NCBI GenBank assembly: GCA_947447355.1
Contig: CANFJF010000004.1
Location: 1-64,000, forward strand
DNA: 64,000 bases
From: Comamonadaceae bacterium
GTDB taxonomy: Bacteria > Pseudomonadota > Gammaproteobacteria > Burkholderiales > Burkholderiaceae_C
Direction: 5' to 3'
The notes below the pieces were generated by a model that was not told the DNA's origin, made no database searches, and saw only the letters and a program-made list of their open reading frames with translations. Below are positions 52,706-61,641 of the stretch, piece after piece (position 1 is the first letter of the stretch; the number at the start of each line of letters is the position of its first letter). A program made the translations under genes and the position numbers.

Positions 52706-53146
52706 ATGAATAAACCGCGCATCAAAACCATTGCACTTGCCGGAATGCTTGGATTGGTCAGTCTTGCTACATCAACAAACGTGCTGGCCACACCGTTGCT
52801 ACGCTGTAATCTGACCTATGCGGGCGACACCCAGTCGATTGCAGCCACGCCAGTGATCGATCCTTATCCGGTGCCCTCTGTCGACATCGGTGGGCGTTTT
52901 CGCTTCAAAGCAGTGATGGTCGGCAGCACGACAAAGCTTGATCGCATCGTGCTCTACGCCTACTTCAATGCAGATGCAGATGCGGATGCGGGGACCCAGC
53001 CCATGCTGATTCAGCAGGTCAAATACTTGCCCCCCTTCAAAGCCTCGGCAACGCCCTATCCACTCACCGGCGAGCAGCGCTTGTATGCCGGCACGGCTGA
53101 GCGCGAGCTGATCTACAGTTGCACACTGGAAGGGGCTCAGCCATGA
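52706..53146 (+). CDS. Small exported protein of unknown function
   Basis: A 146-residue protein with a clear signal peptide (MNKPRIKTIALAGMLGLVSLATSTNVLA, cleaved before TPLLRC). The mature part has two cysteines (LLRCNLTYAG and LIYSCTLEG) well placed for one disulfide and is rich in beta-strand-forming stretches. An ADADADAG microrepeat reflects repeated GATGC units in the DNA. I do not recognise a family. It overlaps the CapA-like gene by ATGA, so the two probably work together in the periplasm. Confidence 0.7.
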   Translation: MNKPRIKTIALAGMLGLVSLATSTNVLATPLLRCNLTYAGDTQSIAATPVIDPYPVPSVDIGGRFRFKAVMVGSTTKLDRIVLYAYFNADADADAGTQPMLIQQVKYLPPFKASATPYPLTGEQRLYAGTAERELIYSCTLEGAQP

Positions 53147-54147
53147 GGCGCATTTTTTATCGCAGGTTCAATGACTTATTCCTGCTCTTGTTCATGGCTT
53201 GGTGTCCGCTGGCTTTGAGCGTTCAAGCGCCTGAACAAGCCAGCTTGGTCAGCCTGGTCTTTGCCGGCGACATCGTGCTCGATGACACGGCCGGCGCCAT
53301 GATCGCACGGGGCGAAGACCCGTTCTCTGGCTTAGCTGATGTCTTTGCGGACGCTGATATTCGCATTGGCAATCTGGAGTGCGTGGTTGCCAGCATCGGT
53401 TCCGCGGGCAACAAAAATTTCACCTTCCGGGCACACCCGCGCACGCTGCCGGTGCTCAAGCGACACTTTGACGCGGTCGCGCTGGCCAACAACCACTCCG
53501 GCGATTACGGCCGCGAGGCGTTTGCACAAATGCTCGGCCTGCTCAAAGAGGCCAATTTGGCGCAGTTCGGCGGTGGACACAACTTGTCGCAGGCGCACAC
53601 CCCGCTCATCGTCGAGCGCAAGGGCTTGCGCATTGCACTGCTCGCCTACAGCGAGTTCATGCCGCGCAGTTTTGAAGCCGACTACAACGCGCCTGGTATT
53701 GCCTGGAGCGAAGACGAGCAAGTGGTCGATGACATCCGCAAAGCCCGCACCGTGCATGGCGCGAATTTAGTGATTCCGGTGATGCACTGGGGCTGGGAAA
53801 ACGAGCCGACATCGAACGTCCGTCAGCGCGAACTGGCCCAGCGGATGATTGACGCCGGCGCCGATGCAGTGATTGGCGGCCACCCGCACGTCACCCAGGA
53901 AACGGCCCAGTACAAGGGCAAACCCATCATCTACAGCGTCGGCAATTTCGTGATGAAGGAAACCGACAACCCGGCGCAGAGACGCGCCTGGGTACTGCGC
54001 TTGCAGCTGGACGCCCAAGGCGTGAGTCGCTTTGACACCGTCGCAGTGCAGATCGACATGGAGGGCATTCCGAAGCGCCAGCGCAACACGGCCAGCCCGT
54101 GCTGGCAACGCGGCGACACCGATGCGCGCTTGTGCACGCCTGATTGA
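53143..54147 (+). CDS. CapA-family (poly-gamma-glutamate synthesis-like) protein
   Basis: Exported metallophosphatase-fold protein of the CapA/PGA_cap family, 334 residues, with a signal anchor (FNDLFLLLFMAWCPLALSVQA). Family motifs: LVFAGDIVLDD, RIGNLECVVAS, LANNHSGDYGREA, VIPVMHWGWENE, VIGGHPHVTQ and PIIYSVGNFV, including the GD, NNH, HWG and HPH metal positions. True poly-gamma-glutamate capsule genes capBC are not near, so a role in another envelope polymer is possible. Translation is coupled to the upstream exported protein (ATGA). Confidence 0.9.
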   Translation: MRRIFYRRFNDLFLLLFMAWCPLALSVQAPEQASLVSLVFAGDIVLDDTAGAMIARGEDPFSGLADVFADADIRIGNLECVVASIGSAGNKNFTFRAHPRTLPVLKRHFDAVALANNHSGDYGREAFAQMLGLLKEANLAQFGGGHNLSQAHTPLIVERKGLRIALLAYSEFMPRSFEADYNAPGIAWSEDEQVVDDIRKARTVHGANLVIPVMHWGWENEPTSNVRQRELAQRMIDAGADAVIGGHPHVTQETAQYKGKPIIYSVGNFVMKETDNPAQRRAWVLRLQLDAQGVSRFDTVAVQIDMEGIPKRQRNTASPCWQRGDTDARLCTPD

Positions 54148-54471
54148 GCTCTTTCCATGAACATGCGGTTTTTCCTGCCGCGTGCGACAACCCAAGCCCG
54201 TTCTTCATAGTGAGTTTTCCGAATCCGGCCCGATACCGCAGACAGAACTTGAACAACACGCTCAAAATCTCGTAGCTGCGAACGAAAAATTACCAGTCAC
54301 TGCGAGCGAAGCGCGGCAGTCCATCACCGCGGGCCTCAAAGATGGATGGCCGCGCTGCGCTCGCCATGACGGGAGGGGTTTTGCCATGATCGGCTGGATA
54401 AAACATATGTTCATGGAAATAGCTGCACGGCGGTCCATGGCTGCGGATTCGGGCTCATGAGCTGCCGCGGC
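54148..54471. other. Non-coding gap with a palindromic repeat
   Basis: This 324-bp gap between the convergent CapA-like and uvrA-like genes has no convincing gene. An open frame at 54182-54460 crosses the palindrome and has no family features, so I reject it. The repeat at 54296-54370 is the only strong structure. Confidence 0.6.
54296..54370. repeat. 75-bp dispersed-type palindromic repeat
   Basis: Two 30-base arms (54296-54325 and 54341-54370) are inverted copies matching at 25 of 30 positions around a 15-base loop. The arms begin GTCAC-TGCGAGCGAAGCG and end near TCCATC. This 'GTCA..GCGAGCG.AGCGCGGC..TCCATC' palindrome resembles short interspersed repeats found in multiple copies in many proteobacterial genomes. 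No transposase is linked. Confidence 0.7.
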
Positions 54472-57400
54472 CTAACCTCGCAGTGACGGAATTTTCGTCA
54501 CTGCAGCCACTGACCGAGACAGCACCGGTTTCAAAGCCAGACCCGTCGGTGTGCCCAGCAACACCACGTCCTCCGGCGGCGCTGACGCGACCACGCGCCC
54601 ACCAGCGTTGCCACCATCGGGGCCGAGGTCTATCACCCAGTCGGCCTCGGCAATCACATCCAAGTCATGTTCGATCACCACCACGCTGTGGCCGCCGTTG
54701 ACCAGCCGGTGCAGCACGTGGATGAGTTTTTCAACGTCGGCCATGTGCAAACCCACAGTCGGCTCGTCCAGCACGTAAAGCGTGTGCGGTGCTTTTTGAC
54801 CGCGCCGGGTGATGTCGTCGCGCACCTTGCTGAGTTCGGTCACCAGCTTGAGCCGTTGGGCTTCACCACCCGACAGCGTCGGTGACGGTTGGCCGAGCGT
54901 GAGGTAGCCGAGTCCGACGTCCTTGAGCAGTTGCAGCGGGTGCGCGATGTTCGGCATCGAGGCGAAGAAAGCCACCGCCTCGTCGATCTCCATGCGCAGC
55001 ACTTCGCCAATGCTTTTGCCGCGCCAAGTAACAGCCAGCGTCTCCGGATTAAAGCGCGCACCGTGGCAGGTTTCGCAGAGCACTTTCACGTCCGGCAAAA
55101 AGCTCATGCCAATGGTCCGCACGCCTGCGCCTTCGCAGGTCGGGCAGCGGCCCTCGCCGGTGTTGAATGAAAAACGGTTGGCAGCATAACCCCGCGCACG
55201 CGCTTCCAGCGTGTCGGCAAAGAGCTTGCGGATGACATCCCAAAAACCGATGTACGTGGCCGGGCAACTGCGCGGCGTTTTGCCAATCGGCGTCTGGTCG
55301 ACTTCCAACACGCGGTCCACCCCACGATAACCGCCGATGCTGGCGCAGCCTATCCACGCCGGATGCTTGCCCGCGTCGTCGGCGTCGCGGCCGGCCTTGG
55401 TGCTGCGCTGCTGAACAGCCGCCTGCACATTGGCCAGCAGCACGTCGCGCGCGAGGGTCGATTTGCCCGAACCTGAAACGCCGGTCACGGCCACCAAACG
55501 GTTCAGCGGCACAGCCACCGAGACGTCTTGCAGGTTGTGCAAACTGGCGCCGCTGACGGTAATCCATCGGGTGTTCGGGTTGACAGCGACCGCGCCCACA
55601 GACTCGCTGGCTCTGTCTTCATTCGCTTGGACACTGGCCTGTGCAGCTTTGAGTTTGAGCGCTTCGGCCTTGGCTTTGGCCGTTGGCTTTTTGCTGACGA
55701 CGACCACAGCGGTCTCCGCCACATCCGCCTCGCCAGGACGATGTGGCGCTGTTTCACGGCGCGCTTGCAACGGGTGTTGGATAGCGTTCAGCAGATACCG
55801 GCCGGTGAGCGATTCGGGCGCAGCCGAGACGTCGGCCACGCTGCCTTGCGCCACCACGCGGCCACCGCGCGAGCCCGCGCCGGGGCCAATATCGATGATG
55901 TGGTCGGCGCGGCGAATGGTGTCTTCGTCATGCTCAACCACCACCAGCGTGTTGCCGCGCTCGCTGAGTTTTCCGAGCGCACGCAGCAAAATCTGGTTGT
56001 CGCGCGGATGCAAACCGATGGTCGGCTCGTCCAGCACGTAGCACACGCCTTGCAAGTTCGAGCCCAGCTGCGCCGCCAACCGGATGCGCTGCGCTTCGCC
56101 GCCAGACAGCGTGGGCGCACCACGGTCGAGCGTCAGGTAGCCAAGCCCCACGTCTTGCAGAAACTCCAAGCGGCTTTTGATTTCAGGCACCAAGTCGCGG
56201 GCGATTTCAGCATCGCGACCGGACAGCGTCAACTGCTCCAGCCAAGCGCGCACATCGGTGACGCTCAAACTGGCAATGTCAGTGATGGCCCAGCTCTTGG
56301 TTTTTTCAGCTGCGATGAGCGCGCTGAACTGGCCCATGCGCACGGCCCGCGCCTGGCTGTTCAGCCGCGTGCCGTGACAGGTCGCGCACGCGGTGTCGAC
56401 CACGTCATCGACTTCAGGCTCGGCAAAACTTTGCTCTCGCCCTTTGTCTTTGTGGTCTTCATCGCGCACCGAATCGTCAAACACCTTGCGCTGCTCGCGT
56501 GTCAAAGCGACGCCAGTGCCGACGCAATCAGGACACCAACCATGCTTGCTGTTGTAGCTGAACAGCCGTGGGTCGAGTTCGGGATAAGACGTCGCGCACA
56601 CCGGGCAGGCGCGCTTGGTCGAAAACACTTCCAAGCGGCCGATGCCGCTGGTCGGCAAACCGTCGGCCATGGCGGCAGCCAAGCCCTCCAGCGGCGCCAG
56701 CACATGGACCACACCCTTGCCGTGCTCCAGTGCGGTCTTCAGGGCTTGCCGCAAAGCGGCTTCGTTGGCCGGGTTGACCAGCAGGTCAGCCACCGGCAAT
56801 TCGACCGTGTGTTCTTTGAAACGGTCGATGCGCGGAAAGCCGGTGGTCGGCAAAAACTCGCCGTCCACCCGCAGGTGCGAGTAACCGCGTGGCCGGGCCC
56901 AATCGGCGAGTTCGGTGTAGACGCCTTTGCGGTTGATGACCAGCGGCGCCAGCAAACCGATGTGCTGGCCACGGAAGTTTTTGATCAACTGCGCGGCGAT
57001 GCTTTCGGCGCTTTGCGGCATCACCGCCGCACCGTCGTGGGTGCAATGCTGTATGCCGAGTTTGACGTACAGCAAGCGCAAGAAATGCCAGACTTCGGTC
57101 GTCGTGCCGACCGTCGACTTGCGTCCGCCGCGCGACAAGCGCTGTTCAATCGCCACCGTCGGCGGAATGCCGTAGACGGCGTCCACTTCAGGCCGGCCGG
57201 CCGGTTGAACGATGCTGCGCGCATAAGCGTTGAGCGACTCCAAATAACGCCGCTGCCCTTCGTTGAACAAGATGTCGAACGCCAGCGTGGACTTGCCTGA
57301 ACCGGAGACGCCCGTCACCACATTGAACTTGCCGCGCGGAATATCGACCGACAAACTTTTCAGGTTGTTCTCGCGCGCATTGACGATCTGAATCATGTTG

Positions 57401-60400
57401 GACGCAGCCGGCCGCGTGACCCAAGCTTTGGGCTTGGACTCTTCAACCGCATGCACTCTGCCCATGGCCTCTTCGTACTCCCGCAAGGCCTTGGCGGTGT
57501 GGGAGGTCGGGTGTTCGCGCACGGCTTCAGGCGTGCCTTCGGCGACCAACCAGCCACCGGCTTCGCCGCCTTCGGGGCCCAAGTCGATCAACCAATCGGC
57601 GGAACGAATCACGTCGAGGTTGTGCTCAATGACGATCAGCGAATGACCGGCTTCGATGAGTTTTCGCAAGGCACGCATGAGCTTGGCGATGTCGTCAAAG
57701 TGCAGGCCGGTGGTCGGCTCATCCAGCAAAAAGAGTGTGCCACGGTGCGCGCGCAGCGCTAACGGCTGGCGGCTCAGGCTGGCGATGGTCGGTTTGGCTT
57801 TGGCGCTCTTCGCACCTTTGGCACTGTTACCGGCCAGAAAGCCGGCGAGTTTTAAACGCTGGGCCTCGCCACCGGAGAGTGTCGGCACCGGCTGGCCCAG
57901 CTTGACGTATTCCAGCCCCACATCAACGATCGGCTGCAAAGCGCGAATCACTTCGCGGTCATAGGCAAACAGTTGGCTGGCCTCGCTCACCGTCAACTCC
58001 AGCACATCGGCCACATTCATCACCGCGACGCGCCCATCCGGGTAACGCCGCTCAATCGTCACCTCCAGAATTTCGGGTCGATAACGCTTGCCGTCGCAGT
58101 CGGGGCAGCGCAAATAAACGTCGCTCAAAAACTGCATCTCAACGTGCTCAAAGCCAGAACCACCACAGGTCGGGCAACGGCCATCGCCGCTGTTGAAGCT
58201 GAACTTCGAGGCGGTGTAACTGCGTTCACGGCTCAGCGGCGACACAGCGAACAGCTCGCGCACGGCGTCCCAAGCACCGACATAGCTGGCCGGATTGGAT
58301 CGCGCGGTTTTGCCAATCGGCGACTGGTCGACGAAGACCACATCGCTCAAATGATCGGCCCCCATCAAACGGTCATGCTCGCCCGGTGTTTCGGTGGCTT
58401 TGCCAAATTGGCGCAGCAGAGCCGGCGCCAAAATGTCTTGCATCAAAGTCGACTTGCCCGAGCCACTGACGCCGGTGACCACCACCAGGCGCTGCAAGGG
58501 GAAATCAACGCTGATGTTTTTCAGGTTGTGGTCGCGTGCACCTTCCAAAATTATTCGCGGCGTATTGTCTGTGACCGCACGTTTGAAACCCATGCCCACC
58601 CGCTTGCGCGAACCGAGGTAATCGCCGGTCAAGGTGTCGGCATGGCGCAGGTCTTCGGGCGTGCCGTCAAAGACAATTTGACCGCCCTTTTCACCCGGCC
58701 CTGGCCCCATGTCGATCATGCGGTCAGCGGCCAACATCACCGCCGGGTCGTGCTCCACCACGACCAGCGTGTTGCCCGCGTCGCGCAGGCGGTGCATGGC
58801 TTGCGTGATGCGGTGCATGTCGCGCGGGTGCAGGCCAATCGATGGCTCGTCGAGCACGAACAGCGTGTTCACCAAGGAGGTGCCCAAGGCGGTGGTCAGG
58901 TTGATGCGCTGCACCTCGCCACCCGACAGCGTGCGGCTTTGCCGGTCCAGCGTCAGGTAGCCAATGCCGACGTCGCACAAATACTTCAGGCGCTGGTGGA
59001 TTTCTTCAAACAACAATTTCAGCGCTTGGCGGTCCGATTCATCGGCCAGCGTGGTCGGGCCAATCTGCGTGAAAAAGTCGCGCAGTTTGTCAATCGGCAA
59101 GTGCATCAAGTCGTGCAGCGAGAGTCCCGGCATAGCCTCTAACTGCTCCCGCGTCCATTCAGCGCCGACCGGCATGAAGCGTGATGCAGCTGGCAGCACG
59201 GCATCTGCCGCCACTTTGGAGCCCAAACGCCAGAGCAAGGCCTCGGTCTTCAAGCGCGCACCGCCGCAACTTTCGCAGGGCGTGTAGCTGCGGTACTTCG
59301 ACAGCAGCACGCGGATGTGCATTTTGTAAGCCTTACTTTCAAGGTATTCAAAAAAGCGCTTGATGCCGAACCAGTGTTGGTTCCACTGACCGTTCCAACT
59401 AGGCGAGCCGTTGATGACCCACTCTTTTTGGTCCGGCGTGAGTTTGTACCAAGACGTGTCTCGCGGAATGCCGGCCGCTTCGGCGTGACGCAGCAAGTCG
59501 TCCTGAGCTTCTTTCCAAGCCGGCGTCTGCATCACCTTGATGGCGCCGGAACGCAGAGTGAGCTTGTCGTTCGGAATCACCAGACCGTAATCAACACCGA
59601 TGACCCGGCCGAAACCCCGGCAGGTGTCGCACGCACCCATGGCCGAGTTGAAGGAAAACAGCGAGGGCGTCGGGTCGGCGTAGCGCAGGTCGCTGGCCGG
59701 GCAATGCAGGCCACTCGAAAACCTGTGGAGGACCTCAGGGCTCGTTGCTTCGGCGTCCATCACATACACATTCAAACGTCCGCCGCGCTTGAGCGCCATT
59801 TCAATGGCTTCAATGACGCGGACTTTTTCAGTGCTGTGCAGCCGGAAGCGGTCGGCCACCACGTCCAAAATTTTACGAACGCCCGAAATCGTGGCCATTT
59901 CACGCTCCGCATGAACGCGGGTGAAGCCGCTGGCAGACAGCCACTGCGCGACTTCTTCAGCGCTGGTGTTGGCCGGCAACTCGACCGGGAAGGTCATCAC
60001 CACGCGCGGGTCAGCGTCTTTGGTGCGGGCCATCAGCTCGGCATAAATCGACTCCGGTGTGTCGTGCCGCACCGGCTGAGCGGTTTGTTGGTCAAAGAGT
60101 TGCGTAGCGCGGGCGTAAAGCAGCTTCAGATGGTCATTCAGCTCGGTCATGGTGCCGACCGTCGAACGCGAACTGCGAACCGGATTGGTCTGGTCAATCG
60201 CGATGGCTGGCGGCACGCCTTCGACCTTGTCGACCGCCGGCTTGTCCATGCGGTCCAAAAACTGCCGCGCGTAGGCGGAGAAGGTTTCGACGTAGCGGCG
60301 CTGGCCTTCGGCAAACAGCGTGTCAAACACCAACGAAGACTTGCCCGAACCACTGGGGCCGGTGACCACCGTCAACTCGCCGGTACGGATGTCCAGATCG

Positions 60401-60456
60401 ATGTTTTTGAGGTTGTGCTGGCGTGCGCCACGAATGCGGATGATGCCTTGGGACAT
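54472..60456 (-). CDS. uvrA: Tandem double UvrA-like ABC excision-repair ATPase
   Basis: A 1994-residue protein with two full UvrA modules in one chain; E. coli UvrA is about 940 residues. Four Walker A motifs are at about residues 33 (GPSGSGKSS), 660 ([13 protein letters not shown]), 1050 ([13 protein letters not shown]) and 1660 ([13 protein letters not shown]), with four signature motifs (LSGGE) and DEPxxGLH Walker B motifs. Zinc-finger cysteine pairs recur (for example [51 protein letters not shown]). A linker at about 990-1015 joins the modules, and a low-complexity Ala/Lys stretch lies before the fourth ATPase. Each module could form the dimer-like head intramolecularly. It may be an accessory to, not the replacement of, a normal UvrA elsewhere. 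Confidence 0.93.
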   Translation of the reverse strand: MSQGIIRIRGARQHNLKNIDLDIRTGELTVVTGPSGSGKSSLVFDTLFAEGQRRYVETFSAYARQFLDRMDKPAVDKVEGVPPAIAIDQTNPVRSSRSTVGTMTELNDHLKLLYARATQLFDQQTAQPVRHDTPESIYAELMARTKDADPRVVMTFPVELPANTSAEEVAQWLSASGFTRVHAEREMATISGVRKILDVVADRFRLHSTEKVRVIEAIEMALKRGGRLNVYVMDAEATSPEVLHRFSSGLHCPASDLRYADPTPSLFSFNSAMGACDTCRGFGRVIGVDYGLVIPNDKLTLRSGAIKVMQTPAWKEAQDDLLRHAEAAGIPRDTSWYKLTPDQKEWVINGSPSWNGQWNQHWFGIKRFFEYLESKAYKMHIRVLLSKYRSYTPCESCGGARLKTEALLWRLGSKVAADAVLPAASRFMPVGAEWTREQLEAMPGLSLHDLMHLPIDKLRDFFTQIGPTTLADESDRQALKLLFEEIHQRLKYLCDVGIGYLTLDRQSRTLSGGEVQRINLTTALGTSLVNTLFVLDEPSIGLHPRDMHRITQAMHRLRDAGNTLVVVEHDPAVMLAADRMIDMGPGPGEKGGQIVFDGTPEDLRHADTLTGDYLGSRKRVGMGFKRAVTDNTPRIILEGARDHNLKNISVDFPLQRLVVVTGVSGSGKSTLMQDILAPALLRQFGKATETPGEHDRLMGADHLSDVVFVDQSPIGKTARSNPASYVGAWDAVRELFAVSPLSRERSYTASKFSFNSGDGRCPTCGGSGFEHVEMQFLSDVYLRCPDCDGKRYRPEILEVTIERRYPDGRVAVMNVADVLELTVSEASQLFAYDREVIRALQPIVDVGLEYVKLGQPVPTLSGGEAQRLKLAGFLAGNSAKGAKSAKAKPTIASLSRQPLALRAHRGTLFLLDEPTTGLHFDDIAKLMRALRKLIEAGHSLIVIEHNLDVIRSADWLIDLGPEGGEAGGWLVAEGTPEAVREHPTSHTAKALREYEEAMGRVHAVEESKPKAWVTRPAASNMIQIVNARENNLKSLSVDIPRGKFNVVTGVSGSGKSTLAFDILFNEGQRRYLESLNAYARSIVQPAGRPEVDAVYGIPPTVAIEQRLSRGGRKSTVGTTTEVWHFLRLLYVKLGIQHCTHDGAAVMPQSAESIAAQLIKNFRGQHIGLLAPLVINRKGVYTELADWARPRGYSHLRVDGEFLPTTGFPRIDRFKEHTVELPVADLLVNPANEAALRQALKTALEHGKGVVHVLAPLEGLAAAMADGLPTSGIGRLEVFSTKRACPVCATSYPELDPRLFSYNSKHGWCPDCVGTGVALTREQRKVFDDSVRDEDHKDKGREQSFAEPEVDDVVDTACATCHGTRLNSQARAVRMGQFSALIAAEKTKSWAITDIASLSVTDVRAWLEQLTLSGRDAEIARDLVPEIKSRLEFLQDVGLGYLTLDRGAPTLSGGEAQRIRLAAQLGSNLQGVCYVLDEPTIGLHPRDNQILLRALGKLSERGNTLVVVEHDEDTIRRADHIIDIGPGAGSRGGRVVAQGSVADVSAAPESLTGRYLLNAIQHPLQARRETAPHRPGEADVAETAVVVVSKKPTAKAKAEALKLKAAQASVQANEDRASESVGAVAVNPNTRWITVSGASLHNLQDVSVAVPLNRLVAVTGVSGSGKSTLARDVLLANVQAAVQQRSTKAGRDADDAGKHPAWIGCASIGGYRGVDRVLEVDQTPIGKTPRSCPATYIGFWDVIRKLFADTLEARARGYAANRFSFNTGEGRCPTCEGAGVRTIGMSFLPDVKVLCETCHGARFNPETLAVTWRGKSIGEVLRMEIDEAVAFFASMPNIAHPLQLLKDVGLGYLTLGQPSPTLSGGEAQRLKLVTELSKVRDDITRRGQKAPHTLYVLDEPTVGLHMADVEKLIHVLHRLVNGGHSVVVIEHDLDVIAEADWVIDLGPDGGNAGGRVVASAPPEDVVLLGTPTGLALKPVLSRSVAAVTKIPSLRG

Positions 60457-60489
60457 GAAGGAGCGATCTGTGCGGATGAGGCGAACATT

Positions 60490-61089
60490 CTAGGCACGGG
60501 CGGAACTACCGGTTGCCGAATGGTCATTCGCCGCCATCAAGCCGGTCTCTCGCTCCAGCTGCGCCGCAACTTTCGGTTCAAACCCCTTCAAATGACGGAT
60601 CACAGCCAGCGCTTGGTCAGCTTGCCCCAGGTCCACATGCACCCGTGCCAGCTGATACCAGCCAAAGGGGCTCATGGGCTGAAGTTGGGTGTTGCGCTTC
60701 AGCGCGATGACGGCGTCTTCAAGCCGCCCTTGCCGAACCAGCACCAGACCGAGGCCATACCAAGCCCGGTCCATCGTGCCTTCGATCACTATCGCCGCCC
60801 GAAAACCACGTTCGGCATCGTCTAAACAACCTAATTCTGCAGCCACAAACGCCAAGTTAAACTGCGAATTCGAGGCTTCGGGCACGAGTTCCGCGACCCG
60901 TTCAAAATACGTATGCGCCAACGCCAAGTTGCCGCCGCGCATGGCGCTGAAGCCCACGCTGCTCAAGGCCCGTGAATCGTTGGGGTCGCGTCGCAATATG
61001 TCCTGAAAAACTTGTAGCGCAGTCGCTTGAAAACCCAGGAACAACAAAGTTTGGGCGCGCCAATGCAGAGCACGAAGCGCTAAAGTCAC
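60490..61089 (-). CDS. Tetratricopeptide-repeat protein
   Basis: A 199-residue protein built mostly of TPR helices: repeats near 15-50 (ALQVFQDILRRDPNDSRALSSVGFSAMRGGN), 50-85 (AHTYFERVAELVPEASNSQFNLAFVAAELG), 85-120 (AERGFRAAIVIEGTMDRAWYGLGLVLVRQG) and 120-155 (ALKRNTQLQPMSPFGWYQLARVHVDLG). It should be a protein-interaction scaffold. The GTG at 61089 overlaps the TGA of the upstream membrane-protein gene (GTGA), which I take as the start; GTG at 61095 or 61119 are possible. It lies just upstream of the double-uvrA gene. Confidence 0.8.
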   Translation of the reverse strand: MTLALRALHWRAQTLLFLGFQATALQVFQDILRRDPNDSRALSSVGFSAMRGGNLALAHTYFERVAELVPEASNSQFNLAFVAAELGCLDDAERGFRAAIVIEGTMDRAWYGLGLVLVRQGRLEDAVIALKRNTQLQPMSPFGWYQLARVHVDLGQADQALAVIRHLKGFEPKVAAQLERETGLMAANDHSATGSSARA

Positions 61090-61400
61090 TGACACGCCTG
61101 GATGCCGATCTGCAGGCACAGGTCAATTTTGGCGATGACCACCAGCACCCACGCGATCAGAAGCCAACTCGCAGTGGCCAGCGGAATGTGCCGGTCGAGA
61201 ATCTGCCTTGGAGTGATACGGCGCGTCAACCAAAGTGCCGGCTTTGACGCCACGTCCAGCAATTGCCAAAAAATATTGGTTTGCCGTTTGGCTCCGGCCA
61301 GAAAACCCAACAGAAATCGACCGATGAGAAACATCAGCGACAGCTCGGTCAAGCTCTTCAAAATAACGATTGCAAATAACATCTTGCGTTGATTTTGCAC
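61086..61400 (-). CDS. Two-helix membrane protein of unknown function
   Basis: About 104 residues with two hydrophobic helices (MLFAIVILKSLTELSLMFLIGRFLLGFL and ATASWLLIAWVLVVIAKIDLCL), separated by a cytoplasmic-looking basic loop (AGAKRQTNIFWQLLDVASKPALWLTRRITPRQILDR). I do not recognise a named family. The start is uncertain: TTG 61418, GTG 61400 and ATG 61382 are all open; GTG 61400 gives VQNQRKMLFA. Its stop overlaps the start of the TPR gene, so they likely form a unit. Confidence 0.7.
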   Translation of the reverse strand: MQNQRKMLFAIVILKSLTELSLMFLIGRFLLGFLAGAKRQTNIFWQLLDVASKPALWLTRRITPRQILDRHIPLATASWLLIAWVLVVIAKIDLCLQIGIQACQ

Positions 61401-61427
61401 GGCCTTTGATAAGGCCAAACCAACTGC

Positions 61428-61571
61428 CTATTTAGCAGCGGTCGCTGGTGGCTCAGAGTGCACGGCTTCAGCACCGTGCTTTTCACCCCCCATATCAATG
61501 TCGCCACCTTTGCTCAAAATGAAGATCGCTAACGCCGCGAACAAGACAAAAGCCAATGCCATTTTCCACAT
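61428..61571 (-). CDS. 47-residue small membrane protein
   Basis: A short frame, 47 residues: MWKMALAFVLFAALAIFILSK as one N-terminal transmembrane helix, then GGDIDMGGEKHGAEAVHSEPPATAAK outside. It fits a single-pass inner-membrane protein with a polar tail containing two His. A purine-rich stretch (AAGAAAG) precedes the ATG. It lies just after the MFS terminator and before the two-helix membrane-protein gene on the same strand. Function unknown; I rate the ORF as real from its composition and placement. Confidence 0.65.
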   Translation of the reverse strand: MWKMALAFVLFAALAIFILSKGGDIDMGGEKHGAEAVHSEPPATAAK

Positions 61572-61592
61572 AATTTTCTTTCTTTTTTAAAT

Positions 61593-61621
61593 AAAAAAGC
61601 CCCCGTCCAAAGACGAGGGCT
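61593..61621 (-). terminator. Terminator of the MHS transporter gene
   Basis: On the reverse strand AGCCCTCGTC and GACGGGGGCT pair (one G-U) around TTTG and are followed by six Us (the A-run at 61593-61598). It lies about 20 bp after the transporter stop. Confidence 0.9.
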
Positions 61622-61641
61622 CTAAATGACTCAGCCCGTGC

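Noticed and set aside
52970-52995. GATGC microrepeat as a possible phase-variable tract
   Set aside because: Only about four imperfect units that preserve the frame (Ala-Asp repeats); too short and impure for slippage to be convincing.
54182-54460. 92-codon forward frame after the CapA-like gene
   Set aside because: It crosses the 75-bp palindrome; the middle of the 'protein' is simply that repeat translated.
55528-57300. Long open frame (590 codons) antisense to the double uvrA gene
   Set aside because: It is an antisense shadow of a high-GC coding region; its translation is low-complexity His/Arg/Gln-rich with no domain, while the reverse-strand frame has four intact ATPase motifs.
59317-60825. 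Long forward open frame (502 codons) over the 5' end of uvrA and the TPR gene
   Set aside because: Its translation lacks any recognisable motif and it runs antisense across two well-supported genes.
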